Assembly (NCBI GenBank): GCA_910584635.1
Contig: CAJUBA010000015.1
Span: 1-37,481 of the forward strand
Source of the DNA: an uncultured Christensenella sp.
Lineage (GTDB): Bacteria > Bacillota > Clostridia > Christensenellales > UBA3700
DNA: 37,481 bases
Reading direction: 5' to 3'
Of the stretch, positions 12,894 to 21,694 are shown in pieces. Position numbers and translations under genes: made by a program. The notes under the pieces are model-generated. The model was not told the DNA's origin, did not search any database, and saw nothing but the letters and a program-made list of their open reading frames with translations. The number at the start of each line of letters is the position of its first letter. Position 1 is the stretch's first letter.

Positions 12894-14558
12894 ATGAAAG
12901 TACAGGCGAAAGAAAAAGTCAGGAATATGGGCGAGAAAATCAAAAATATCGTTCTGCCCGTTATCGCTTACGGCGGTATTGCGGGAATACTCTCAGGTTT
13001 TTTGGTGGGGGTATTCAATTTTTTTGCCCGTTATTTAATCGAATATTCGCAAAAGATATATCAAGCGGTGTCGGAACATCTTTGGGCGTTGCCGTTATTC
13101 TTTTTGGGACTTGCCGCGCTTGCGCTTTTGATGGCGCTTCTGCACAAGTTTATACCAAACGTTAGGGGGAGCGGAATTCCCAACGTCGAGGGCGCGATAA
13201 GAGGCTTTCTTACTTTTAAGTGGCTTAGGACGCTTATAGGAACGGTCATCGGCTCGTATATAAGTTTCTTCGCGGGTTTGCCTCTCGGAAGCGAGGGGCC
13301 GAGCGTTCAACTGAGCGCTATGTCCGCGCAGGGAATTACCGAACTTATGAAAGCCAAACTGACTTGGCGAAGATACGTGATGGCAGGCGGAGCGGGCGCG
13401 GGAATTGCCGTAGCGTTTAACGCGCCGTTGGCGGGCATAGTTTTTGCAATGGAAGAATGTCATAAGAGATTTTCGCCGATAATCCTTCTTTGCGCTTCGT
13501 CCGCAGTAATTACCGGCACTATGACTTTCCGACTTTTGGGTATGGCGATAAAAGACGCTAAATGGTCAAGTACCGCGATGCTTTTCGATATAAAACAACT
13601 CAAACCTTTCGCAGATTTCAAAGACATGAACTCAATCGGAGAGTTTGCAAGCATACTGGCTATTTTAGTCGCGATAGGCGCGGTAATAGGCGCGTTTGCT
13701 ATACTCTTCAACATACTGTTGGTTAATTCTCAAAAACTTACCGACAAATGGGTAAAGAAGTTCCCATACTGGGCAAGACTTCTCACGGCTTTTTTGCTTA
13801 CGGGCGCGGTGGGATTGATATTTACAAAGTTTGTGGAGGAAAACGGCTTCGCTATGATAAACACGGGCGGGCATTCTCTTGTCGACAATCTTTGCCACAA
13901 CGGTCTTAAATATTCTTTTTGGTTCCTTGTTTTGGTAATTTGCGTAAGAATGATAATGACAATGCTGTGTTTCAACGCAGGCGCGACGGGCGGGCTTTTT
14001 ATACCTATGCTCGCTATGGGCGCTTTGCTCGGAGCGATGCTCGGTTTGGTATTCGTCAAGTTGGGCATGGACGAGGAATATTTTGCGGCTGTGGTAGTAA
14101 TATCCATGACGACGTTTTTCGGCGCGAGCGTGCGCGCTCCGATTACCGCGATAGTGTTGGTAGTGGAACTGTCGGGTTATCAATCGGATTTTTTACCCGT
14201 CGCGATTGCAATATTTACAGCGTTCCTAGTCGCTGAAATTTTGGGTACGACGCCTATTTACGATTCGCTTTTGGAAAGGCTGCGTAAAAACGACGACGTA
14301 AAGACCGAAAGACGGAACTTTGAAGCGGTCATAGAAAAAGGATCTTTTGTCGCGGGCAAACATATCAGCAACGTTATTTGGCCCGCCAACGCGCTTGTTA
14401 CGGAAGTCGTAAGAGAGAGCGGAGAGAGCGTTGTTCCCGACGGAGAAACAATGCTGTTCGAGGGAGATAAAATCACTATTGCCGTGGAGAGCAGTAACTT
14501 TGACGAAACGGAAGAGTTCGTATCTCATTTGGTAAAAAAGAAAACTACGGAAAAATAA
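12894..14558 (+). CDS. ClC-family chloride channel/antiporter with TrkA_C domain
   Basis: 554 residues. It moves Cl- (or a similar anion), most likely in exchange for H+. Ion-path motifs are present: GSGIPNVEG (~88-96), GSEGPSVQ (~134-141, with Ser in place of the usual Arg of GREGP; the Glu is the gating glutamate) and GGLFIPML (~363-370). FAMEECHKRFSP carries a glutamate at the place of the internal proton glutamate, which favours antiport. After ~440 membrane residues comes a cytoplasmic TrkA_C/RCK_C domain (~480-545, KHISNVIWPANALVTEVVRE), a ligand-binding regulatory unit. The start at 12894 has AAAGG 8 nt upstream; ATG 12927 is an alternative. The ABC-F gene follows after 23 nt. Confidence 0.9.
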   Translation: MKVQAKEKVRNMGEKIKNIVLPVIAYGGIAGILSGFLVGVFNFFARYLIEYSQKIYQAVSEHLWALPLFFLGLAALALLMALLHKFIPNVRGSGIPNVEGAIRGFLTFKWLRTLIGTVIGSYISFFAGLPLGSEGPSVQLSAMSAQGITELMKAKLTWRRYVMAGGAGAGIAVAFNAPLAGIVFAMEECHKRFSPIILLCASSAVITGTMTFRLLGMAIKDAKWSSTAMLFDIKQLKPFADFKDMNSIGEFASILAILVAIGAVIGAFAILFNILLVNSQKLTDKWVKKFPYWARLLTAFLLTGAVGLIFTKFVEENGFAMINTGGHSLVDNLCHNGLKYSFWFLVLVICVRMIMTMLCFNAGATGGLFIPMLAMGALLGAMLGLVFVKLGMDEEYFAAVVVISMTTFFGASVRAPITAIVLVVELSGYQSDFLPVAIAIFTAFLVAEILGTTPIYDSLLERLRKNDDVKTERRNFEAVIEKGSFVAGKHISNVIWPANALVTEVVRESGESVVPDGETMLFEGDKITIAVESSNFDETEEFVSHLVKKKTTEK

Positions 14559-14581
14559 TCGTAAAAGAAAACGGAGTATAT

Positions 14582-16126
14582 ATGAGCGTTTTGACAATAA
14601 AAGGACTTACGCATATTTTCGATTCGAAGACGCTTTTCGAAGACGCAGATTTAAGCGTAAACAACGGAGAACATATCGGAGTAGTCGGATTGAACGGCGC
14701 GGGCAAGTCCACGTTTATGAATATAATTACGGGAAGGCTTTCGCAGGACGCGGGCGAGATAAAGTGGCTCAATACCATAAGGTGGGGTTATCTCGATCAG
14801 CACGCGGATATTGACAGAAGTCAAAGCGTGATGGAATATCTTCAAGGTTCGTTCGACCATTTGTATAAACTAAACGAACAGTTGGAACAGATATATACCG
14901 ATATGGCGAGCGAAGAAGATCCGGACAAACTCGACAGGTTGGTCAACAAATCCGCCGTCATGCAAGAGAAGTTGGACGACAGCGGGTTTTACGACCTCGA
15001 TTCCAAGATAAAAAAAGTAGCCAACGGATTGGGCGTAAACAATTTCGGTTACGATACTATTATTTCCAATCTTAGCGGAGGACAGAGAGCGAAACTTATG
15101 CTTTCCAAACTTCTTTTGGAAGAGTTGGACGTAATGCTTCTCGACGAGCCTACCAACTTTTTGGATTTGGAGCAAATCGACTGGCTTAGAAAGTATCTCG
15201 ACTCTTTCAAAGGCACGTTTATACTTATTTCGCACGATACCGCCTTTCTCAACAGCGTGTGTAAGATAATAGTCAATATAGAAAACGGTATGATAAAGAA
15301 ATACTGGGGAAATTACGATTCCTTCCTTCTTCAACACGAGCAGAACGCTAAGCAGTACGCAGACAGTTATGAAAGACAGCAGCGCGAAATAAAGAAGATG
15401 GAAGACTATATTGCGAGGAACAAAGCGCGCGCCGCGACGGCGGGCATGGCTAACAGCAGAAAAAAGATGCTTGACAGAATAGACGTTATGCAAAAACCGG
15501 TTTCTTTTGAAAAGCCGACGTTTAGTTTTCCTTACACGCTTTTGGTAACAAAGCATTTGCTCGAAGTAAAGGATCTCAGCGTAGGTTACGACGGAAAAGC
15601 CATACTTCCGCCTATTACTTTCGGCTTGGACAGTACGACTAAACTTTGGCTTAGAGGCACCAACGGAATGGGCAAGACGACAATACTCAAAACGATAATG
15701 AAACGTCTTCCCGCTATAAGCGGATCTTTCAATTTTAATATAAACGCGAAGATAAATTATATAGAACAGGATTTGCAATTTAGAAGCAAGGAAATCAACG
15801 CGATGACGTTTATGAACGAAACGTATCCCAAAATGTCGCAAAAAGATATTCGTACCCAACTTGCCAAAGTAGGTATAAAAAACGACCTTGCGACAAAGTA
15901 TATAAGCAACCTTTCGGGAGGCGAGCAGGTCAAGATAAAACTTTGCGCGTTGATGCAAAAGGAAAGCAATATTCTTATACTCGACGAGCCAACCAATCAT
16001 TTGGACGTGTCTGCGAAAGAAGCGCTTTTTGAGGCGTTGCAGGCTTATGACGGCGCTATAATACTCGTCAGCCACGAACCGCTTTACGCCGAAAAGTTGT
16101 GTAATAAAGTCTTTGATATAGAATAG
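14582..16126 (+). CDS. ABC-F family ATPase (ribosome-associated type)
   Basis: 514 residues with two nucleotide-binding domains and no membrane segments. First domain: Walker A GLNGAGKST (~38-46), signature LSGGQ (~165-169), Walker B MLLDEPTNFLD. Second domain: GTNGMGKTT (~360-368), LSGGE, LILDEPTNHLD. The linker between them is long and charged (~245-305, QQREIKKMEDYIARNKARA), the P-site tRNA interaction region of ABC-F factors. ABC-F proteins act on the ribosomal E site as translation factors, or as antibiotic-protection factors; the sequence best resembles the housekeeping YkpA/YbiT group, without an obvious resistance-type extended linker. It is likely co-transcribed with the ClC gene. 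ACGGAG lies 7 nt before the start. Confidence 0.9.
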   Translation: MSVLTIKGLTHIFDSKTLFEDADLSVNNGEHIGVVGLNGAGKSTFMNIITGRLSQDAGEIKWLNTIRWGYLDQHADIDRSQSVMEYLQGSFDHLYKLNEQLEQIYTDMASEEDPDKLDRLVNKSAVMQEKLDDSGFYDLDSKIKKVANGLGVNNFGYDTIISNLSGGQRAKLMLSKLLLEELDVMLLDEPTNFLDLEQIDWLRKYLDSFKGTFILISHDTAFLNSVCKIIVNIENGMIKKYWGNYDSFLLQHEQNAKQYADSYERQQREIKKMEDYIARNKARAATAGMANSRKKMLDRIDVMQKPVSFEKPTFSFPYTLLVTKHLLEVKDLSVGYDGKAILPPITFGLDSTTKLWLRGTNGMGKTTILKTIMKRLPAISGSFNFNINAKINYIEQDLQFRSKEINAMTFMNETYPKMSQKDIRTQLAKVGIKNDLATKYISNLSGGEQVKIKLCALMQKESNILILDEPTNHLDVSAKEALFEALQAYDGAIILVSHEPLYAEKLCNKVFDIE

Positions 16127-16215
16127 GTACAACTAATCAAATATTACGTAAAATTTATATAAGGTATATAGACTTTGATTTCTCCGTGTGTTATACTTTC
16201 TACAAGAGGTATCGG

Positions 16216-17436
16216 ATGAATTACAACGAATTTTCCAACGGAACAAAGATTATAGATTCTCAAAACTCCATAGACGAACTGTCTACTATTTTGGTCGGAC
16301 TCAACGCGTCGAGAATTTTGCTTATAGGAAATACCCGTCTAAACGATTTGGGGTATATCGACAAGATAAGAAAATCAATAGAAAAGCAGAGTAGACTCAA
16401 AGTCGGCGCCGTATATTTGGGCAACGACCTTGCCGACGGCGAGGATATGCTCAAAGATTTGTATTTCGTATACATGTCCAACAACTGCGATTGCATTACC
16501 GTTTGCGGCAGCGGAAAATTGATAGATTACGCAAAGGCGCTCAAAATCATGATAGCCGCGCAAATCAAAGACGTTAAAAAGTTTTTCACTCCGTCAATCA
16601 CCGCAAGAGAGATTATATATACGCCGTTTATCGCGATACCGTCCGAATTCGGCTCGGGCAGCGAAACCAACTCCACTTCAATTATCTTCGACAAAGAAAA
16701 GAACGTGAGCCGTAATATTTGCGACGGCTTGCTTTCTCCCGATTACTGTCTTATCGACGCGGAACTTATCGCGGATATGGACGATAAGCGACGCGCTTAC
16801 GGAGTTTTGGAAATATTTGCGAGAGCAGTGGACGGACTGACCGTTACGGACGCTATGAATACTCCGACGGACGCTTTTAGCAAAAGATACGGAGATTATA
16901 TAGAATTGCATACGTCGGCTATATGCGAAGGATTCTGTCAGGTTGCTCTTACGGGATTGAAAAAGGGCGCCGTCGATATGCTTGAAAATCCAAGCGCGGT
17001 AAAAACCAAAAATATGGAAGAAAAAAGCGCGTATCTTTCCAAAGGCACGGACAGCAGCGGACTGGGGCTTATACAGTGTTTGGCTCAGGCGATTTCCGAC
17101 ATTAAGAAAGTCGAATACTACGTTGCTTTGCCAAAAGCGATAAAGGCGGTGTTCGCGTATAATGAACAGGCGTGTAAGGCGACTTATTCGAGATGTCTTT
17201 TGTTCTTTTCGGGTTGGCAGGTTTATTCGGAATGCAAACAGGAAGAAAGGTCTAAGGCGTTTATAGACTCGGTAATAGAGTTTGTCGACTCTTTGGAAGA
17301 AAAATATTTCGGCGAGGATAAATTTGAATTGAACGACGAAGATAAACAGGCTGTAATCAACGCTATGGCTTATAACGTCAACGCTCTCAACAATCCGAGA
17401 AAATTCAACGCCGCGTTATTCAAAACTCTGCTGTAA
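16216..17436 (+). CDS. Iron-alcohol-dehydrogenase-fold protein lacking metal ligands (1)
   Basis: 406 residues from ATG 16216 (AAGAGGT 8 nt upstream); ATG 16186 is possible but has no ribosome site. The Fe-ADH fold is seen from CGSGKLIDYAKALK (the GGGSxxDxAK nucleotide motif), IPSEFGSGSETNSTSIIFD (the PTTxGTGSE motif) and SPDYCLIDAELI (which holds the first metal ligand). The expected histidines are gone: the DALxHAxE motif reads VLEIFARAVDG, and the GLxHAxAHxxG motif reads SGLGLIQCLAQAI. One Asp ligand may remain, so a metal-dependent dehydrogenase is unlikely. The protein may be a binding or regulatory protein, or bind its metal in another way. A related gene follows after 11 nt, then queH. 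Confidence 0.75.
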   Translation: MNYNEFSNGTKIIDSQNSIDELSTILVGLNASRILLIGNTRLNDLGYIDKIRKSIEKQSRLKVGAVYLGNDLADGEDMLKDLYFVYMSNNCDCITVCGSGKLIDYAKALKIMIAAQIKDVKKFFTPSITAREIIYTPFIAIPSEFGSGSETNSTSIIFDKEKNVSRNICDGLLSPDYCLIDAELIADMDDKRRAYGVLEIFARAVDGLTVTDAMNTPTDAFSKRYGDYIELHTSAICEGFCQVALTGLKKGAVDMLENPSAVKTKNMEEKSAYLSKGTDSSGLGLIQCLAQAISDIKKVEYYVALPKAIKAVFAYNEQACKATYSRCLLFFSGWQVYSECKQEERSKAFIDSVIEFVDSLEEKYFGEDKFELNDEDKQAVINAMAYNVNALNNPRKFNAALFKTLL

Positions 17437-17447
17437 GGAAGTGTGTT

Positions 17448-18737
17448 ATGGAATATAATTTCGAAAGGGATATAAAATTCGTCGTAGGCGACAAAGCGCT
17501 GCGCAGATCGGTAAAAGAAATCAACAATCTAGGTTGTAGGCGCATTTTGCTTATTTGCGACGAGATGAGCGACAGAGTGGGACAACTCAAAGATATGCTC
17601 AGGCAGTTTAATAAAGAAGTTAACATAGTTGAAAAAATCAAGCGAATAGGAGATATCGCCACCGTCGAAGAGTGCGAAAAGACTTTGCGCGCCTATAAAG
17701 CGAGCGAGTGCGATTCGATAATTGTATTGGGTAAAAAGAGCGCGGTTGCAATAGCAAAAGCCGTTAAAATAATGCTCAAAGACGGCATTTCGATAATATC
17801 CAATTACCGCAAATTTACCGTAAACAATATTTCGTCGGTAAGAGTTCCGCTCGTAGTAGTGCCGACCAATCTTTCTTCGGGCGTGGAAGCGAGCAACTTC
17901 GTGCGTATTTACGACGTAGAACAAAACGATATTTTTGAATTCAACACGACGTTCGCTCAAACCAACCTTATCGTCATCGACCCGCTTATGACCGACACTA
18001 TGCCGCCTAAATCCATCGCGACTTCGGGTTTACACGCGTTGGCAATGGCTGTAATGAGTTTGACTTCAGAAAAGGACTCCGACCCGATGGGAGAAGTGTA
18101 TGCGGTAACGGCTATAAGACTGTTGACGGATAATCTTAAAAAATGCATATTGCAAAACAAAATCAAGAGTTTCCGATTCCGAGTTTTGCTTGCGTCAATA
18201 CTCGCGGGTTACGCTTATTGGCAGACTCCGAAAGATATTATCTCCGAACTTTCAGATAGAATAAGCGACAGATACCGCGCTAATTACGGAAATATCTTTT
18301 TGATCCTGTTTTTGAATTACATCGGCATGCACAAATGGCACGCGGACTTTGATTCTGACAATTTGATAAATCTTTTGGGCGACAACGGTTATATCGTGTT
18401 GAAGGATATGGGGTCTAAAAGAGATTTTATCGTCGATTCGGTAAACAATTATTACAAGAGATTGAAAAACTATGTCGCTTACGTAGACAATCTCAGCGAT
18501 TTAGGCGTAAAGAGAGAGGACTTGGTAGATATAGCGTCTTCGGTAATCAGCATGCATACGGACGAGAACGAGGAGTATACATTCAGTTTTATCATGGAAT
18601 TGCTTGACAAATCTCTGCTTTCGTCAGACGGGGAGAATAGCGAAGAGAAATCAGACGAACAATCGGACGCCGTCGAAGAAAACGCTTCGGATAAAGAAGA
18701 TAATAAACTGCAAGAAGAAGGCGAAAAACAAGCCTGA
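17448..18737 (+). CDS. Iron-alcohol-dehydrogenase-fold protein lacking metal ligands (2)
   Basis: 429 residues, homologous in layout to the preceding gene product. The nucleotide motif is degenerate (LGKKSAVAIAKAVK), the substrate-loop motif reads VPTNLSSGVEASNFVRIYD, and IDPLMTDTMPP matches the first-ligand strand. The DALxHA motif reads GLHALAMAV, where a His is present but out of register, and the final His motif reads AYWQTPKDIISELSD. The last ~40 residues are a disordered acidic tail rich in Glu, Asp and Ser. Its Gly-rich loops are poorer than in the first protein, so NAD binding is also doubtful. The start at 17448 has AAGGAAG 6 nt upstream. The two proteins may form a heterodimer, as Fe-ADHs often dimerise; this is inference. 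Confidence 0.7.
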   Translation: MEYNFERDIKFVVGDKALRRSVKEINNLGCRRILLICDEMSDRVGQLKDMLRQFNKEVNIVEKIKRIGDIATVEECEKTLRAYKASECDSIIVLGKKSAVAIAKAVKIMLKDGISIISNYRKFTVNNISSVRVPLVVVPTNLSSGVEASNFVRIYDVEQNDIFEFNTTFAQTNLIVIDPLMTDTMPPKSIATSGLHALAMAVMSLTSEKDSDPMGEVYAVTAIRLLTDNLKKCILQNKIKSFRFRVLLASILAGYAYWQTPKDIISELSDRISDRYRANYGNIFLILFLNYIGMHKWHADFDSDNLINLLGDNGYIVLKDMGSKRDFIVDSVNNYYKRLKNYVAYVDNLSDLGVKREDLVDIASSVISMHTDENEEYTFSFIMELLDKSLLSSDGENSEEKSDEQSDAVEENASDKEDNKLQEEGEKQA

Positions 18738-18757
18738 AAATTATTGTTTTAAGCGAT

Positions 18758-19363
18758 ATGGAAAACAGCAGGAATTTTCAAAAGGAACTGGATAAAATCA
18801 TATCATCGTTCGACGGTAAAAGACCGCGACTTCTTCTGCACGCCTGTTGCGCTCCTTGTAGCAGTTACTGTTTGGAATACTTGAACGGTTATTTTGATAT
18901 TACGCTGTTTTTCTACAATCCCAATATTACGGACGAAGAGGAATTTAACAAACGTTTTTATGAACTTCAAAGGCTTGTCAAAGATATATATCCCGATATG
19001 CAAACGGTATGTCCGCCTTATTGCAAAGACGAATTTCTATCTGCAGTAAAGGGGCTGGACGATTGCAAGGAAGGTGGGGAGAGGTGTTTTGTATGTTACG
19101 CTCTGCGTCTTGCCAAAGCGCGCGATTACGCGGAAGAAAACGGGTTTGATTATTTTTGTTCGACGCTATCGATAAGTCCTCATAAAAATTGCGATAAACT
19201 CAATTCTATAGGAGAGGCGCTTGCCAAAGACAAAAGAGTCAAGCATCTTCCCAACGATTTCAAAAAAAGGGGCGGATACGCAAGATCCGTCCGACTTTCC
19301 CAAGAATACGGTTTGTACCGTCAAAATTATTGCGGTTGCGAATTCAGCAAACCAAAAGAGTAG
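18758..19363 (+). CDS. queH: Epoxyqueuosine reductase QueH
   Basis: 201 residues. It performs the last step of queuosine synthesis, reducing epoxyqueuosine in tRNA to queuosine, in bacteria that lack the cobalamin enzyme QueG. DUF208/QueH features are clear: LLHACCAPCS (C30, C31, C34), the NPNI motif, GGERCFVCYALRL and the C-terminal YCGCEFS. These cysteines bind a [4Fe-4S] cluster and a second iron. Normal length. It lies 20 nt after the second dehydrogenase-like gene on the same strand; no other queuosine gene is nearby. The stop is 2 nt from the convergent ktrA stop, and no hairpin separates them. Confidence 0.92.
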   Translation: MENSRNFQKELDKIISSFDGKRPRLLLHACCAPCSSYCLEYLNGYFDITLFFYNPNITDEEEFNKRFYELQRLVKDIYPDMQTVCPPYCKDEFLSAVKGLDDCKEGGERCFVCYALRLAKARDYAEENGFDYFCSTLSISPHKNCDKLNSIGEALAKDKRVKHLPNDFKKRGGYARSVRLSQEYGLYRQNYCGCEFSKPKE

Positions 19364-19365
19364 AT

Positions 19366-20055
19366 TTATTTTTGCGTTCTTACCGCAAAACTCAAACTTT
19401 CTATATCTTCGTTGCTGCCGCCGACTACCAGTATGTCATCCGCGTTCAATACAGTATCGCCCGAAGGAGTGGTAATTACTTCGTCGTTAGCGCGGATAAT
19501 TATTAGTACGTTGACGGCGTATTGATTTCTCAAAGCGAGTTCCCCGAGGTTTTTGTTGACCCATTTGTCGGAGATGTTTATTTCGGCTATCGAATAACCA
19601 GACACTATTTCCATGTGGTTTTGTATATTCGGATTTACGAGTTTTGTCGCGACTTTAACAGCCATTGCCGCTTCAGGATAAATAACGTTGTTTACTCCTA
19701 TTTTGGATAATACCTTGCCGTGTTTTTCATTGTGCGCCTTGGCGATTATGTTGGCAACGCCCATTTCTTTGCAAGTTAGCGCGGTTATTATCGAAGCCTG
19801 CATATTGTTGGCTATCGCTATTATAACAGTGTCGAAACTTTCTATCGCCAACGATTTGAGCGTGCTGTCTTCCGATACGTCCGCCACTATCGAATGAGTG
19901 CTGAAATTCGACGCTTCGTTTACTTTTTCCTCGTCTATATCTACGGCGAGAACCTCATAGCCGTAATTGTACAGCGCTTTGGTAATTTCCATACCGAATC
20001 TGCCCAGTCCGAATACCGCGAATTGCTGTCTTTTGTAGTGCTTGAATTTTTTCAT
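19366..20055 (-). CDS. ktrA: Ktr/Trk potassium uptake regulatory subunit (RCK)
   Basis: 229 residues. It is the cytoplasmic ring subunit that gates the KtrB channel. Residues ~12-135 form an RCK_N Rossmann domain with VFGLGRFG and the acidic strand end VDIDEEKV, binding NAD(H)/ATP; ~145-225 is TrkA_C, the site where c-di-AMP binds in relatives. Length matches KtrA/KtrC (about 220 residues), whereas TrkA proper is twice as long. It follows ktrB by 22 nt with AAGGAGAAATAAA before its ATG, so the two are one operon. Confidence 0.92.
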   Translation of the reverse strand: MKKFKHYKRQQFAVFGLGRFGMEITKALYNYGYEVLAVDIDEEKVNEASNFSTHSIVADVSEDSTLKSLAIESFDTVIIAIANNMQASIITALTCKEMGVANIIAKAHNEKHGKVLSKIGVNNVIYPEAAMAVKVATKLVNPNIQNHMEIVSGYSIAEINISDKWVNKNLGELALRNQYAVNVLIIIRANDEVITTPSGDTVLNADDILVVGGSNEDIESLSFAVRTQK

Positions 20056-20077
20056 TTTATTTCTCCTTGTATCGGAT

Positions 20078-21478
20078 TTATACGTTTATACTTGCCTCGG
20101 GATATTTGATTTTCGAGGTTTGTTTGCGCGATTTCGCAAATGACATAAAGAAGGTAAACGCTCCTATACGTCCTAGGTACATGTCTACTATTATCACGAG
20201 TTTGCTCACTGTCGACAGCGACGGGGTAATGCCCATTGACAGTCCGCACGTCGCGTACGCGCTTATCTGTTCGAAAATAAGAGTCGTGAGCGTAGTTTGC
20301 GAGCGGTTGTTTTCCGCTATAAGTATTATGACCGTGCTTATGGAAAGTACGCCGACCGCAAGCAAGAGCGTGCTTATCGCTTTTGCCAACGTATTGGCTC
20401 CTATCGCCTTTTTGTCTACGACGTATTCTTTCTTTTGTTGAAGCGTGGCTACTACGTGAGCAATCAAAATATAAAGAGTGGTTACTTTTATACCGCCGCC
20501 GGTAGAGCCGGGCGCTACGCCGATAAACATAAGTATCATCGACGCGGATACGGACAAATCGCTCATTTTCGCCATATCGAAACTAGCAAATCCCGCCGTA
20601 CGGCATGAGATGGAATGGAAATAGCAGTTTACCCACTGTCCGAGCAGGGGCATATTACCTATCGTGTCGGGATTATTTCTTTCCGCTATCCAAAATATAA
20701 ATGCGCCGCCGAATATAAGTATAAGAGTCATAACGATTACGATTCTGGTGTGCAACGACCATTTGGAAAAACGCTTGTGTTCTGAAATATCTATAAGAAC
20801 AATGAATCCAAGACCGCCTATGCTTGTCAAAAGCGCGAGCGTCATCAAAATAAGATAGTTGTTGTTGAAATCTATTAAAGAAACTCCGGTCAGACTTACA
20901 ATATCGAATCCCGCGTTACAGAAAGAAGATATACTGTGAAAAATTCCGTACCAAAGCGCTTTGCCGAAAGAAAATCCCGAAATACAAAAACCTGCCGTCA
21001 AGAATACTACGCCCAAAAGTTCCGTCCCGATAGCGAGCAAAACTATCTTTATCGCGATGGATTTAAGTCTTTCCATGCTTGTTTGCGGCATCTCTTCGCT
21101 CATGCTCAGTCTTCTTCTCAAAGTCAGTTTTCTTCCGAGCATGGAGTAGAAAAACGAAGTTATCGTCATGAATCCCAGACCGCCGATTTGAATAAGAAGT
21201 AGAATGACGATTTGTCCGAATACGGAAAAAGTCGCCGCGGTCGGAGTAACGATTAACCCGACTACGCAAGTAGCGGAAGTCGCGGTAAACAATGCGTCCA
21301 TAAATCCGATGCTTTTTCCCGATTTTGTAGAGAAAGGAAGCATCAACAACAGTGTTCCTATAAGTATGAGTATAATAAAACTCAACAACAAGAGCCTTGC
21401 GGTTGTGATATGCTTAAATATTTTATTTTTTTTCGAGCGGGTAAGTATTGACTCGCTCAAATGTATCTGTTCTCTCAT
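20078..21478 (-). CDS. ktrB: Potassium transporter membrane subunit (KtrB/TrkH)
   Basis: 466 residues. It is the K+-translocating subunit with four membrane-pore-membrane repeats. Pore loops with the selectivity glycine are ATCVVGL, SFCNAGFD, SCRTAGFA and YATCGLSMG. The gate region in the third repeat contains GVAPGSTGGGIK. It pairs with ktrA downstream. The promoter -10 ends about 17 nt before the ATG and no Shine-Dalgarno is visible, so the leader is very short (~10 nt), leaving no space for a c-di-AMP riboswitch. It is transcribed away from the giant-protein gene. Confidence 0.92.
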   Translation of the reverse strand: MREQIHLSESILTRSKKNKIFKHITTARLLLLSFIILILIGTLLLMLPFSTKSGKSIGFMDALFTATSATCVVGLIVTPTAATFSVFGQIVILLLIQIGGLGFMTITSFFYSMLGRKLTLRRRLSMSEEMPQTSMERLKSIAIKIVLLAIGTELLGVVFLTAGFCISGFSFGKALWYGIFHSISSFCNAGFDIVSLTGVSLIDFNNNYLILMTLALLTSIGGLGFIVLIDISEHKRFSKWSLHTRIVIVMTLILIFGGAFIFWIAERNNPDTIGNMPLLGQWVNCYFHSISCRTAGFASFDMAKMSDLSVSASMILMFIGVAPGSTGGGIKVTTLYILIAHVVATLQQKKEYVVDKKAIGANTLAKAISTLLLAVGVLSISTVIILIAENNRSQTTLTTLIFEQISAYATCGLSMGITPSLSTVSKLVIIVDMYLGRIGAFTFFMSFAKSRKQTSKIKYPEASINV

Positions 21479-21494
21479 ATCGTAAGACTTAATT

Positions 21495-21523
21495 ATTATA
21501 AATCAATTTGATAATTTTTGCAA
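21495..21523 (-). promoter_or_regulatory. Promoter of ktrB-ktrA
   Basis: Minus strand TTGCAA (21518-21523), 17 bp, TATAAT (21495-21500). Confidence 0.8.
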
Positions 21524-21606
21524 TCTTTTTGCGCTTATTCAAACGTTTGAGAAATATTTATTGACGCTCATTACAAAAATTTACAGAAGAAAAACCTTAA
21601 AAAAGG

Positions 21607-21635
21607 TTGCAATTCTGTATTATTGCTTATATTAT
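21607..21635 (+). promoter_or_regulatory. Promoter of the giant-protein operon
   Basis: TTGCAA (21607-21612), 17 bp, TATTAT (21630-21635). A further TATAAT at 21672-21677 lacks a good -35. A small hairpin AACCTT-aaaa-AAGGTT (about 21593-21608) overlaps the -35. Confidence 0.65.
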
Positions 21636-21694
21636 ATAAATATTATATGTACAAATTAAAGTTATTTGTGTTATAATAATATCAAGGTGGGATT

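Noticed and set aside
21479..21523. c-di-AMP (ydaO) riboswitch before ktrB
   Set aside because: The promoter leaves a leader of only about 10 nt.
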